The position numbers and the translations under genes were made by a program. The notes beneath the pieces were generated by a model that was not told where the DNA came from, ran no database searches, and worked only from the letters and a program-made list of their open reading frames with translations. DNA of 64,000 bases, taken from the NCBI GenBank assembly GCA_965215705.1, contig CBDCEE010000008.1, positions 248,001-312,000 on the forward strand, in the 5' to 3' direction. Positions 28,946-38,558 of the stretch are shown here, in pieces; positions within the stretch are counted from its first letter, which is position 1, and every line of letters begins with the position of its first letter. Source of the DNA: JAAXPZ01 sp965215705 (GTDB lineage Bacteria; Campylobacterota; Campylobacteria; Campylobacterales; Sulfurovaceae).

Positions 28946-29503
28946 ATGCTTAATGCAGTATATGATGATGCGACAGAACATATGGAGAAGAGTATCGAAG
29001 CAATGAAACGTGAATTTTCAACGCTTAGAACCGGTAAAGTAACCACTGCCGTCGTGGATCAGGTCAAGGTAGACTACTATGGCACACTTACACCTATCAA
29101 CCAGGTAGGTAATGTGATTGCTATGGATGCCACAACTATCTCTATCACGCCTTGGGAAAAGGGGCTGTTGGGGGATATAGAAAAAGCGATCCAGGAAGCA
29201 AATATCGGTGTCAACCCAAACAATGATGGAGACTTTATCAAACTTTTCTTTCCTCCCATGACCGTAGAACAGAGACATGAGATCGTCAAGCAGGCTAAAG
29301 CGATGAGCGAAAAAGCCAAAGTCGCGATCCGTAATATCCGTAAGGATGGCAATGACAAGGTCAAAAAGCTGGAGAAAGAAAAAGAGATCAGTGAGGATGA
29401 TATGAAAAGAGGCCTCGATCAAGTACAGAAGATCACCGATGACACTGTCAAAAAAATTGAAGAAATTCTCGCCGCTAAAGAAGCCGAAATTCTCAAAGTA
29501 TAA
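28946..29503 (+). CDS. frr: ribosome recycling factor
   Basis: With EF-G it splits post-termination ribosomes. The 185-residue chain has the normal length and layout: helix MEKSIEAMKREFSTLRTGKV, the beta domain (DYYGTLTPINQVGNV, ISITPWEK), and the long helices containing RHEIVKQAKAMSEKAKVAIR NIRKDGNDKVKKLEK-type residues at about 110-145. It starts after a GGAAAC ribosome site and ends 2 bases before pyrE, so the two form an operon. Confidence 0.97.
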   Translation: MLNAVYDDATEHMEKSIEAMKREFSTLRTGKVTTAVVDQVKVDYYGTLTPINQVGNVIAMDATTISITPWEKGLLGDIEKAIQEANIGVNPNNDGDFIKLFFPPMTVEQRHEIVKQAKAMSEKAKVAIRNIRKDGNDKVKKLEKEKEISEDDMKRGLDQVQKITDDTVKKIEEILAAKEAEILKV

Positions 29504-29505
29504 CT

Positions 29506-30114
29506 ATGGACTTAGAATCCATTTATAAAGAAGCAGATGCCTTACTCGATGGGCATTTCCTACTTGCCAGCGGTAACCACTCTGGCAGATATCTACAGAG
29601 TGCCAAAGTACTTGAGTACCCAAAAAAGGCTTCGCTCCTCACCGATGCACTGGCAAAAATGATCCAGGATGCGGGCATAGCCGTCGACACTGTCTGTGCT
29701 CCCGCACTGGGAGGCGTATTGGCAGGCTATGAACTTGCCAGATCGCTGGACGTACGGTCAATATTTGTCGAGAAAAAAGAGGGGGGCATGGAACTCCGCC
29801 GTGGCTTTTCCATCAAACCCGGTGAAAAGATCATCATCTGTGAAGACATCATCACCACAGGTGGTTCTGCACTTAAGGCCGCCAAGGCAATTGAGGCTCT
29901 CGGAGGCGAAGTGGTGGCTTTTGCTTCACTTGCCAACCGTGGTTTCTGCAAAAGAATAGGGGGTATCAACCATACCAAACCTGAATGTGCTCTTCCAGAG
30001 GATATCCCTCTATTTGCACTGGATGACTTTACTTTTGAAATGTATGCACCAGAAGCGTGTCCTCTCTGCAAAGAGGGAGAGACAAAAGCGATCAAGCCAG
30101 GGAGTAAAGGCTAG
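29506..30114 (+). CDS. pyrE: orotate phosphoribosyltransferase
   Basis: Joins orotate to PRPP to make orotidine 5'-phosphate in pyrimidine synthesis. The 202-residue protein has the PRPP loop KIIICEDIITTGGSALKA at about residues 106-123, the lysine segment VEKKEGGMELRRGF and the N-terminal FLLASGNHSGRYLQ. Four cysteines near the C-terminus (EACPLCKEG and CALP region) are a family variant. It is coupled to frr. Confidence 0.95.
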   Translation: MDLESIYKEADALLDGHFLLASGNHSGRYLQSAKVLEYPKKASLLTDALAKMIQDAGIAVDTVCAPALGGVLAGYELARSLDVRSIFVEKKEGGMELRRGFSIKPGEKIIICEDIITTGGSALKAAKAIEALGGEVVAFASLANRGFCKRIGGINHTKPECALPEDIPLFALDDFTFEMYAPEACPLCKEGETKAIKPGSKG

Positions 30115-30168
30115 ATCCTTTTCCGGTTAAAATCTCCAAAATAACATAATTCTCACATAAAACTACGC

Positions 30169-30174
30169 TATAAT
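30169..30174 (+). promoter_or_regulatory. -10 box of the macroglobulin-pbpC operon
   Basis: An exact TATAAT lies 29 bases before ATG 30204. No -35 consensus is visible. Confidence 0.55.
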
Positions 30175-30203
30175 CATAGTATATTCATCAAAAAGAGTCT
30201 ACT

Positions 30204-33200
30204 ATGAAAACCCGACAGATAACCTATATGCTTCTCCTTATTTTGCTGATGCCCCTGCTTCTTGCTGCTGGCACCAAAAAACCTTTACATATCAAGAAGA
30301 TTATCCAGAGAAGTACACAGACCAGTACTTCCCTCTGTGCAGAGGTAGATCGCTACTTTTCAGCCACTGATGGCCTGGCTGCCAAGCCTTATATTAAGCT
30401 TTCACCCACCGATTATTTTGCTGTCACCCTCTCTTATGATGAGATCTGTCTGACCGGACTTAAGCCGCAAACGGACTATACCTTTAGCATCCACCAAAAG
30501 ATCCCTTTAGGCAAGATCGGACTGGACAAAAGCTATCAATTCACTCAAAAAACCACAGACTATAGCCCTTCACTTCATTTTAAAGATGGAGGATATATCC
30601 TCCCTGCCAAAGGGGAGATCAGCCTCCCCATAGAGAGCACCAATATCGATAGATTCTATGTCACCCTCTACCGCATCAACAGAGACAACCTCATAGGTAA
30701 TATCAACAGATACGGACTCTTCCGTACACTTTCCAGCTACACCTTGGAACAGATCAAAGCAGAAGACGGGTATCTGCTGTGGAAGAAAAGACTCTCACTC
30801 TCCACAGAGAAGAACCATGCCAAGACCACCGCTATCCCTGTAGGAAAATATCTGAAAGAAAGGAAGCCCGGTGTCTATATCCTGGCAGCTACCCCCATCG
30901 ACAAAGAGGGAGATGAGGAGCGATACAATGTCGTGACACAATGGTTTATGATCTCTGATATCGGACTCTTTACCCTAGAGGGAAAGCAGGGACTACATGT
31001 GTATAGCAAACATCTCTCTGATGCACAAAAATATAACCAGGTAAAGCTTGAACTGGTAGCAAAAAACAATGAACTTCTTGGAAGTGCCGTGACTAAAAAC
31101 GGGTATGCACTCTTCCCAAAATCTCTGCTGGGAGGAAAGCGAGGGCTCAGCCCCAAAGCGATCTATGCCTATGGAGAGTCGGGAGACTTTACCGTACTGG
31201 ATCTCTCACGCCCTGCCCATACACTCTCGGACAGAGGGGTAGCAGGACGGGAAGTACCTGACAGCTATGATGCCTGGCTTTACAGTACGCGAGGTATCTT
31301 TCGTCCAGGAGAACAGGTGCCTTTTCATCTGCTGGTACGTACCCTTGAAGGAAAAGCTGCCAAGAACCTGAAACTCTCTGCCAAACTCTATGACTCAAGA
31401 GGGGTTGAGATCACCTCCAGACTGCTCACCACAGATGCCACAGGGCACGCACAGGGAGAGTTCGATATCTCCTCCTCGGCAAGTACAGGCAAGTGGAAGA
31501 TCTCACTTCATGCAGGAGAGAAGAAAGCCATAGGCAGACTCTCTTTTCTGGTTGAAGATTTTGTACCACCAAAAATATCCCTGACACTACAACAGCCCCC
31601 TCAAATGCTCTCACCCAATACACAGGCTATACTGAAAGGTACCGTTCACTATCTCACAGGTGAAGCACTCCCTCATGCCAAAATAGAAGTCAGTACTATC
31701 CTCCATGCCACTACTACACCATTCAAACACTATACGCAATACCATTTTGGCAAAGCAGGAGAGCACTTCAGTAACCAGTCTCTGGGAGAGAAGCAGTTTA
31801 TCGGAGGAGCAGAAGGCAATCTCAGCATACCTTTTATACTCAAACAAACCACAAAAACCTCTCTTCCCATCGCAGCACATCTCACCCTCTCAGTCAGTGA
31901 ACCAGGGGGCAGACCCGTACAGAAAACACTAGACCTCTTCTACGCAGATAAACCTGCTTATATCGGTATCAAAGCAAACTTTGACCATCATGCTGTCGAT
32001 AGAGAGGCCAAGCCAACTTTCTCTCTCCTCTACCTCAAAGACAGCAAGCCTGTAACACAGACACTACAGTATCGGATCATTGCCGAAGAGGTCTATTGGA
32101 ACTGGCGTTCGGGCAGAGATGGAGACTGGGAGTACTACAAAACATACAGTGACGCAGAAGAGATCAGAAAAGGTACAGTAAAGACAGCAGATCACCCTGT
32201 CTCACTCACTACAGAAAGTCTGGACTGGGGAAGCTATCGTATCGAAGTAGAGGCGGATAACGGTATCATCAGCAGCTATCGTTTTACCAGTGGCTATGAG
32301 GAGAGTATCAGCCGTGCATCACCAGACAGACTGCCTGTCGCGATCGACAAACAACGCTATCTCCCCGGAGAGAAGATTAAGGTCAATATCACCCCTAAAT
32401 TTAGCGGTCCTCTCATGGTCTCTCTTGCCAATTATCGTATCTTGGAGACCAAAGAGGTCATGGCAACAGAGGGTATCCCTGTAACACTGACCTTTAAAAC
32501 CAAAGCATCCTGGGGAAGCAGCCTCTACCTGCTGGCATCTGCATTCAGGGCACAGAGCAAGACACTGGGCGCTACACGGGCTATCGGTGTCGCACATATC
32601 GCCATCGATGATCCGCAGAAAGTCATCCAACTCACACTGGATCATCCTGCACGCATCACTGCTTCTGACACACTCACGGTAGAGGTCACTGCCACAAATG
32701 CTGCAGCAAAGAAAACCTATCTCACACTCTCCGCCGTGGACAAAGGCATTCTACAACTGACACACTACGCAAGCCCTGACCCTGCTGTATACTTCTACGG
32801 TCAAAAGATGCTGGGTATAGAAATCAGAGATGTCTATGCAGATCTTATCAAAGCTATAGGAGCACATGCCGAGTTTGATGTCGGTGCAGGAGATGATGAC
32901 TTGGCTGCGGCACTCACTGACAGTGTTGTCTCCAACAAGCGAAAAGTGGTAGCCTTGCTGAGCGATGTCGTCACCTTTGACACGCAAGGAAAGGCTACCG
33001 TCACGATGGATATCCCTGATGATTTTCAGGGGACGTTGGTACTGACAGCGGTAGCATGGAGTGCAGATACCGTAGGCAGCCATACCACAGAAGTGCTTGT
33101 CAAAGATCCCATCTCTACCGAACTCTATATGCCTCGATTTCTCACTACAGGAGACCAGAGTAAAATCACCCTCAGGAGCAGTTTTGATGCAAATGTCACT

Positions 33201-35522
33201 CCCGGCACTTATCTACTCAAACTACATACCAAAGGTGGTGTTGCCATCTCTCCTCAGGAGATACACTATACTGTAGAAGGGAACAGATCCCAATCCTTCC
33301 TACGCACTTTAGATCTCCATACCCCAGGAAGTAAACAGGGAGAGATCAGTCTCGAAGTGCTTCATGAAGGGAAAAGAGTCAGCGAACGAAGCTGGAAGAT
33401 CGGGATCAGAGATGCCTACCCCTCGACCTATCTCAGAAAATTAGGCACACTGGACAGCACCATGCCGCTGGAGCCAAACCGTATCTCTGACCCTTCACAA
33501 TGGCAAACAGTTCGCAGGGTGAGACTCACACTCTCCGGCACACCTCTGCTGCCTACATATTCACTCACACAAGAGTTGATCGACTATCAGGGCAGATGTG
33601 CAGAGCAGACTACCAGTCGTGCCATTCCGTGGCTGAAGAGTCAAGCCCCTGACAAAAAAGCACTCCTCCAAAGTGCCATCGACAGGTTGAGCACCATGCA
33701 GAGGATCAATGGAGGATTTGGGCTCTGGAGCAACAGTCAGATCGACCCCTGGGTCACAGCCTATGTCCTCGATCTGCTGACCCGTGCCAAAGCCAAGGGC
33801 TATAGTATCCCACAAAAAAATATCGATCAGGGACTTGCCTGGCTGGAGCAGCATCTGGATCGCTGGAGCAGCAAACGTGCCAAACAGGAGGCAGATGCCT
33901 ATGCCCTCTATGTCCTGGCACGCAACAACCATATCCTCCTGTCCGAGATACACTATCATGCAACAAACAAAAAAAGCCTGATACGCTCAGCACAGGCATG
34001 GGGGCAGCTGGGGGCAGCACTCTCCTCTCTGGGTGAGACCCAACAAGCCAAAGTACTTTTTGAGAGAGCCAAACAGTCACTCGGAGAAAGTAGTTACCTC
34101 AACTATGGAGGCGCCTTACGAAACAAGGCTGCACTGGTACTACTCCTCAAAGAGTCCGGCTTGGAACATGAGGCACAGGCACTTTTCGCTGACCTTGCAC
34201 TGAACCTCAAAAAGAGAAAATATCTCAGTACACAGGAGATGAGTACGCTTCTGCGTGCCCAGATGGCATTGGGTATCCGTAAGAGCAAGCTCAAACTCAG
34301 CATAGACGGCTCTCTCTACCAAGAAGAGAAGCCATTTACTGCCAAGGCAGATACACTCTCCACCCTACCCAAGATCATCAACCAGGGCACGGCATCACTC
34401 TGGTATGACCTGAGCTTTATCGCCACCCCTGACCCCACACACTATACAGCACAGGAGAACCGGGGATTCTCCATTCAAAAGCAGTTCTACACGCTGAAGG
34501 GTCAGCCCATCGACCTCTCTCAGGCTGTACGTAACAGTAGGATCGTTGTCGTTCTGAAAGGCAGCATACAGGAGCATTCTATACAACACCCACTTATCAC
34601 CGATTGGCTCCCAGCTGGATTTGAGATAGAGAATCCGACACTGAGCGGGATCGATGCCAGTGACGGCCTGAAATGGCTGGGGAAAAAAAGTGCCACCCTC
34701 CATACCGAGTACCGTGATGACCGCTTCGAGGCGGCACTGCGTACCGATAACAACAGTAGCTTTACTGCCGCCTATGTGATCAGGGCTGTCACCTTGGGTA
34801 CCTTTACCCTCCCCCCTGCCAAGATCGAAGATATGTATCAGCCTCGATATCGGGCATTCAGCACATTTGCCAAAGAGAAGCTCATTATCAAGCTTCCCAA
34901 GTCCCCTGAGGAGACCCAGACAAAAAACACTACCCCTATAGAGAAAGTACCCCTTGTAGCACAACCAGATATACTCCATACAGATGATTATACCCGTCTC
35001 TATACCCATCCTGTCGGTACACTCAGCCGATACAGTATCGTACAGCTGAACTACCTGCGAAACGGTATCTTTGCACAGGCTGGGTTAGATTTTGAGAAGA
35101 ACAATCCTGCACTACACAAACGCTTCTCCACCTTTAGCTGGTACAAGCCGACCAGCAGCAAGTCCAGCAGTATCTATGCCAAACTGACCGCATTACAGAA
35201 AAAAAATATCCAGGCACTTTTAGCTGAAGAGAAGCAGCGATGTGGCGGGCTGGTATTGGCAGATTTCTATCGGGTCAAGATCAAGCAGCTGGATGCAGCG
35301 TATCTACGTAGATACAGTAAAAGAGAGCTCAGGATCCTCCGTAACAGTCTGATCGCCCGTTATGGTCTGCGTTTTAAGGAGCAGGAGCTAACCCGTATCT
35401 ACAGTGAGATGCCATGGTACCATCCTACAGAGATCACAGCCAGTGAGATCATCGACCAGAAGATGAGTGATCTGGAACGTGCCAATATCCAAACCATACT
35501 GAAGGTCGAGAGACAAAAGTAG
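30204..35522 (+). CDS. bacterial alpha-2-macroglobulin with C-terminal YARHG-like domains
   Basis: This 1772-residue secreted protein is a bacterial alpha-2-macroglobulin that traps proteases in the periplasm. A signal peptide spans residues 1-22 (MKTRQITYMLLLILLMPLLL); no lipobox cysteine follows. Macroglobulin domains run through the first 1,000 residues (SRGIFRPGEQVPFHLLVRT at about 370). The thioester motif CAEQ is at Cys1132-Gln1135 (QGRCAEQTTSR), followed by the helical TED domain. An extra region from about 1607 carries two YARHG-like domains: about 1607-1675 (YSIVQLNYLRNGIFAQAGLD ... WYKPT) and about 1704-1772 (RELRILRNSLIARYGLRF ... WYHPTE). This fusion is unusual. The stop directly touches the pbpC start. 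Confidence 0.9.
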   Translation: MKTRQITYMLLLILLMPLLLAAGTKKPLHIKKIIQRSTQTSTSLCAEVDRYFSATDGLAAKPYIKLSPTDYFAVTLSYDEICLTGLKPQTDYTFSIHQKIPLGKIGLDKSYQFTQKTTDYSPSLHFKDGGYILPAKGEISLPIESTNIDRFYVTLYRINRDNLIGNINRYGLFRTLSSYTLEQIKAEDGYLLWKKRLSLSTEKNHAKTTAIPVGKYLKERKPGVYILAATPIDKEGDEERYNVVTQWFMISDIGLFTLEGKQGLHVYSKHLSDAQKYNQVKLELVAKNNELLGSAVTKNGYALFPKSLLGGKRGLSPKAIYAYGESGDFTVLDLSRPAHTLSDRGVAGREVPDSYDAWLYSTRGIFRPGEQVPFHLLVRTLEGKAAKNLKLSAKLYDSRGVEITSRLLTTDATGHAQGEFDISSSASTGKWKISLHAGEKKAIGRLSFLVEDFVPPKISLTLQQPPQMLSPNTQAILKGTVHYLTGEALPHAKIEVSTILHATTTPFKHYTQYHFGKAGEHFSNQSLGEKQFIGGAEGNLSIPFILKQTTKTSLPIAAHLTLSVSEPGGRPVQKTLDLFYADKPAYIGIKANFDHHAVDREAKPTFSLLYLKDSKPVTQTLQYRIIAEEVYWNWRSGRDGDWEYYKTYSDAEEIRKGTVKTADHPVSLTTESLDWGSYRIEVEADNGIISSYRFTSGYEESISRASPDRLPVAIDKQRYLPGEKIKVNITPKFSGPLMVSLANYRILETKEVMATEGIPVTLTFKTKASWGSSLYLLASAFRAQSKTLGATRAIGVAHIAIDDPQKVIQLTLDHPARITASDTLTVEVTATNAAAKKTYLTLSAVDKGILQLTHYASPDPAVYFYGQKMLGIEIRDVYADLIKAIGAHAEFDVGAGDDDLAAALTDSVVSNKRKVVALLSDVVTFDTQGKATVTMDIPDDFQGTLVLTAVAWSADTVGSHTTEVLVKDPISTELYMPRFLTTGDQSKITLRSSFDANVTPGTYLLKLHTKGGVAISPQEIHYTVEGNRSQSFLRTLDLHTPGSKQGEISLEVLHEGKRVSERSWKIGIRDAYPSTYLRKLGTLDSTMPLEPNRISDPSQWQTVRRVRLTLSGTPLLPTYSLTQELIDYQGRCAEQTTSRAIPWLKSQAPDKKALLQSAIDRLSTMQRINGGFGLWSNSQIDPWVTAYVLDLLTRAKAKGYSIPQKNIDQGLAWLEQHLDRWSSKRAKQEADAYALYVLARNNHILLSEIHYHATNKKSLIRSAQAWGQLGAALSSLGETQQAKVLFERAKQSLGESSYLNYGGALRNKAALVLLLKESGLEHEAQALFADLALNLKKRKYLSTQEMSTLLRAQMALGIRKSKLKLSIDGSLYQEEKPFTAKADTLSTLPKIINQGTASLWYDLSFIATPDPTHYTAQENRGFSIQKQFYTLKGQPIDLSQAVRNSRIVVVLKGSIQEHSIQHPLITDWLPAGFEIENPTLSGIDASDGLKWLGKKSATLHTEYRDDRFEAALRTDNNSSFTAAYVIRAVTLGTFTLPPAKIEDMYQPRYRAFSTFAKEKLIIKLPKSPEETQTKNTTPIEKVPLVAQPDILHTDDYTRLYTHPVGTLSRYSIVQLNYLRNGIFAQAGLDFEKNNPALHKRFSTFSWYKPTSSKSSSIYAKLTALQKKNIQALLAEEKQRCGGLVLADFYRVKIKQLDAAYLRRYSKRELRILRNSLIARYGLRFKEQELTRIYSEMPWYHPTEITASEIIDQKMSDLERANIQTILKVERQK

Positions 35523-37595
35523 ATGATACAGAGGGTAACAACGTATCTCTACAGGCTTGGCTGGAGATTTGGCAAGTGGATGCTGCTGTCTCTGATAGCC
35601 CTAGCTCTGTTTGTCCTACTTATGAACCGGTTCTACCCACTCACACTTACCCCTGCACAAGAGACCTCACGCACCATTGTAGACCATCAGGGGCAATGGC
35701 TCTATGCCACCACCAACCCTACACAGAAATGGCGATTCCCGGTGGAGATCAGTAAACTCGATCCCCTCTACCTACAGATGCTGCTACGTTTCGAAGACAA
35801 ACGCTTCTGGGATCACTACGGCCTAGACCCTCTGGCGATGGGACGGGCGATCTGGCAGTTGATCAAGCAGGGGCGTATCACTTCAGGCGGCTCTACGATC
35901 ACGATGCAGCTGGCACGCCTGCTCGAACCCAAGCCCCGTACCGTCCGATCGAAGATCATCGAGATCATCCGTGCCTTTCAACTGGAGTCCACCTATACCA
36001 AAGAAGAGATCCTCCAAGCCTATCTCACCCTCGCACCCTATGGGGGCAATGTAGAAGGGGTCGTGGGTGCCAGCATGCGGTACTTTGGCAAACTTCCTTA
36101 TGCCCTCAGTATCTCAGAAGCTGCCACACTGGTCTCCTTGCCACAGTCTCCCGAGCACAACAGACCCGATCGTCATCCGAAGCAGAGCAAGACCGCCAGA
36201 GACAAAGTACTCAAGATTGCTAAAGAGACAGGGCTTCTCACCCCTTCTCTCTATACCAAGGCGACAGATACCCCTATCACAGGTCGACGGTTCTCTTTTC
36301 CCAGATATGCCCCTCATCTCAGCCAGAGACTCCTCCGCAGATCAGACAAGATGACGATCCAGACCACCCTCGATAGCACACTCCAGCAACAGCTGGAGCA
36401 GTGGGCCGCACAACAGGGAAGCAGACTCCCCAAAGGGACGACACTGGCTTCCCTGATCATCCAAAACCATGCTGCCTCCATTCTCGCCTATCTAGGCTCT
36501 CATGATATGTTCAGCCCCAAGGTCGCAGGCTTTGTAGATATGATCCCTGTACCCAGATCTCCAGGCTCTGCTCTCAAGCCTTTTATCTATGGGCTTGGCT
36601 TTGAGAAGCACCTGATCCATCCCAATACCCTGATCATGGACAGAGAGACCCGATTTGGTGACTATCTGCCACACAACTACTCCAGAGAGTACACCGGAGA
36701 GGTGAGTATCGCCTATGCCCTACAACACTCTCTCAACATCCCTGCGGTCAAAGTGCTGCAAAAGCTGGGGGCTCAGGCATTTGTTGAGAGGATCACCACA
36801 CTTACCGGCAAGATACAAATCCCCAAAAAACAGGCCACTCTTCCGATCGCACTGGGAGGCATGGGAGTGAGCCTTTGGCAGGTGGCACAGCTCTATACGG
36901 CACTGGCAAACGGAGGTAGTGCACCCCAGCTACACTACCTCCCCAGAGAGACAAACCATACCGCGATCCTCCCTCTCCTCAGTAGACAGGCATCTCAAAT
37001 GACCACAGCGATCCTGAGGGCTGTCAGCCCGCCCAAGGGACATAGGAACAGTGCCTACAAGATCGCTTACAAGACAGGCACCAGCTATGGGTATCGAGAC
37101 CTCTGGACAGCCGCCTATACACCAGAATATACTGTGGTCGTATGGGTAGGTAGACCCAACAATGCCCCGCAAGTCAAACAATCAGGTAGAGAGGTGGCTG
37201 CCCCCATGGCATTTGAGATCATAGAGATGATCGAAGCACTGCATCCTATGAAAAACTGGCAATGGGACAGCCGCTATCTCGGCAACCAGGTACCCAAAGG
37301 GCTCAAGTATTTTGATACACAGACCCGGAAAGCACACACTCCACTACAGCTACTCTACCCCAAAGAGGGTACTAGATACCGTAGTGCCGGCTGCCATGAT
37401 GTGATCGTCGAGGTCTCCCTCATACAGGGCAAACCTCCCTACTACTGGTATATAGACGGAGCCCCCACCAAGATCACAGAACCCCGTACCGATCTCCCCT
37501 TTGGCAGAGGTGCCCATACGATCACCATCATCGATGCTACAGGCGATACGATCACACGAGATATCTGGGTGGATATGCCTGATTGTCAAAAGTAG
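35523..37595 (+). CDS. pbpC: penicillin-binding protein 1C
   Basis: This 690-residue bifunctional peptidoglycan synthase is anchored by one helix at about residues 18-40. The transglycosylase domain carries FEDKRFWDHYGLDP at about 90 with the catalytic Glu, then GGSTITMQLAR. The transpeptidase domain has the active serine in SPGSALKPFIYG (SxxK), an SLN motif and KTGTSYGYRDLW. The C-terminal BiPBP_C domain starts near 600. It begins on the base after the macroglobulin stop. PbpC paired with alpha-2-macroglobulin is a known arrangement, interpreted as wall repair linked to protease trapping. Confidence 0.95.
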   Translation: MIQRVTTYLYRLGWRFGKWMLLSLIALALFVLLMNRFYPLTLTPAQETSRTIVDHQGQWLYATTNPTQKWRFPVEISKLDPLYLQMLLRFEDKRFWDHYGLDPLAMGRAIWQLIKQGRITSGGSTITMQLARLLEPKPRTVRSKIIEIIRAFQLESTYTKEEILQAYLTLAPYGGNVEGVVGASMRYFGKLPYALSISEAATLVSLPQSPEHNRPDRHPKQSKTARDKVLKIAKETGLLTPSLYTKATDTPITGRRFSFPRYAPHLSQRLLRRSDKMTIQTTLDSTLQQQLEQWAAQQGSRLPKGTTLASLIIQNHAASILAYLGSHDMFSPKVAGFVDMIPVPRSPGSALKPFIYGLGFEKHLIHPNTLIMDRETRFGDYLPHNYSREYTGEVSIAYALQHSLNIPAVKVLQKLGAQAFVERITTLTGKIQIPKKQATLPIALGGMGVSLWQVAQLYTALANGGSAPQLHYLPRETNHTAILPLLSRQASQMTTAILRAVSPPKGHRNSAYKIAYKTGTSYGYRDLWTAAYTPEYTVVVWVGRPNNAPQVKQSGREVAAPMAFEIIEMIEALHPMKNWQWDSRYLGNQVPKGLKYFDTQTRKAHTPLQLLYPKEGTRYRSAGCHDVIVEVSLIQGKPPYYWYIDGAPTKITEPRTDLPFGRGAHTITIIDATGDTITRDIWVDMPDCQK

Positions 37596-37651
37596 CACTT
37601 TGTCGGCACCCAAGTGTGGTATACTCTCATCAAAGCACTAGGACAAGACCC

Positions 37652-38446
37652 ATGAAAAAGATACTCGCTATTCTTCTGTTATGGACACTCTCCCTCTGGG
37701 CGCAAAACAGTATCACAGAGATCGATTTCGCCCAAGCCAAGCGTATCTACAATGCCAGTTCCGGGCTCTTTATCGATGCCAGAGAGCTGAAGTTTTATAA
37801 AAAAGGTACGATTCTAGGCGCACTCAATATGCCTATCCAACGGTTCAAACGTATGAAACGCCTGTTACCTGTAAAAAAGAGCAGCAAGCTGGTAGTTTTT
37901 TGTGGCGGGATCAAGTGTGAAAAGTCTACCAAGCTGGCAAAGCTAATCCTAGCAGAGGGATACAGCCATATCATGGTCTATCGTGGAGGTTTTCCAGAAT
38001 GGAGCCAAAAAGGGCAGGAGATCATGCTCTCTGCTACCCATTGTCAGCGTAGCAGTACCCCCACTCACAAACCTGTCACACTCCAAGGGGCGATGGTACA
38101 GTTGGGATCAGAAAAAGGGATGATCGATGCCGAGTGGTTCGTGCAGCAGCTCCAAGCTGGTACCCTCTCTCCGCAGATACAGCTAGTGGATGTCCGCAGA
38201 TCAGCCGACTACACAGAGGGGCATCTCCCTCACTCTTTGCATATCAGATGGGATAGTGATACAGGCCAGATCGACAGTAGCCGCTTCCCCACAGACAAAC
38301 TCACTCTCCTCTACTGCAACACCGGTATGCTCTCCTCAGATGCCTATGACAGTCTGGATGAAGCGACTGCCAAACGCGTGCTTTATCTCAATGCTGTGGT
38401 GAAATGCAAGGAAGAAAAATGTGAGGTAATTCCAAATAAATACTAA
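37652..38446 (+). CDS. secreted double-rhodanese protein
   Basis: The start is taken at MKKILAILLLWTLSLWAQ (37652) because it gives a signal peptide and has AGGA upstream; the longer frame from 37583 has neither. The 264-residue product has two rhodanese-like domains. The first (about 22-115) has LFIDARELKFYKKGTILGA and the active-loop cysteine FCGGIKCEKS; the second (about 155-250) has VDVRRSADYTEGHLPHS and YCNTGMLSS. Periplasmic rhodaneses handle sulfane sulfur or redox chemistry; the substrate is unknown. It follows pbpC by 56 bases. Confidence 0.85.
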   Translation: MKKILAILLLWTLSLWAQNSITEIDFAQAKRIYNASSGLFIDARELKFYKKGTILGALNMPIQRFKRMKRLLPVKKSSKLVVFCGGIKCEKSTKLAKLILAEGYSHIMVYRGGFPEWSQKGQEIMLSATHCQRSSTPTHKPVTLQGAMVQLGSEKGMIDAEWFVQQLQAGTLSPQIQLVDVRRSADYTEGHLPHSLHIRWDSDTGQIDSSRFPTDKLTLLYCNTGMLSSDAYDSLDEATAKRVLYLNAVVKCKEEKCEVIPNKY

Positions 38447-38473
38447 TCTAGAATATATTTGGAAAATCACGTA

Positions 38474-38481
38474 GGGGGGGG
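38474..38481 (+). repeat. eight-G run between convergent genes
   Basis: A run of eight G is followed at once by the small hairpin GTGAT-TGCT-ATCAC. It lies between the ends of the rhodanese and prfA genes (38447-38558), outside any frame. It is a length-unstable tract by Campylobacterota standards but has no obvious coding or promoter target. Confidence 0.7.
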
Positions 38482-38558
38482 TGATTGCTATCACACGATC
38501 ATGGGAAATACTCTCTCCGACAACATCGTTGCCGAAAGGCTCATAAAAAACTATCTAT

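Noticed and set aside
37583..37651. Longer start for the rhodanese gene
   Set aside because: It overlaps pbpC and lacks a ribosome site; the internal ATG gives a signal peptide with AGGA upstream.
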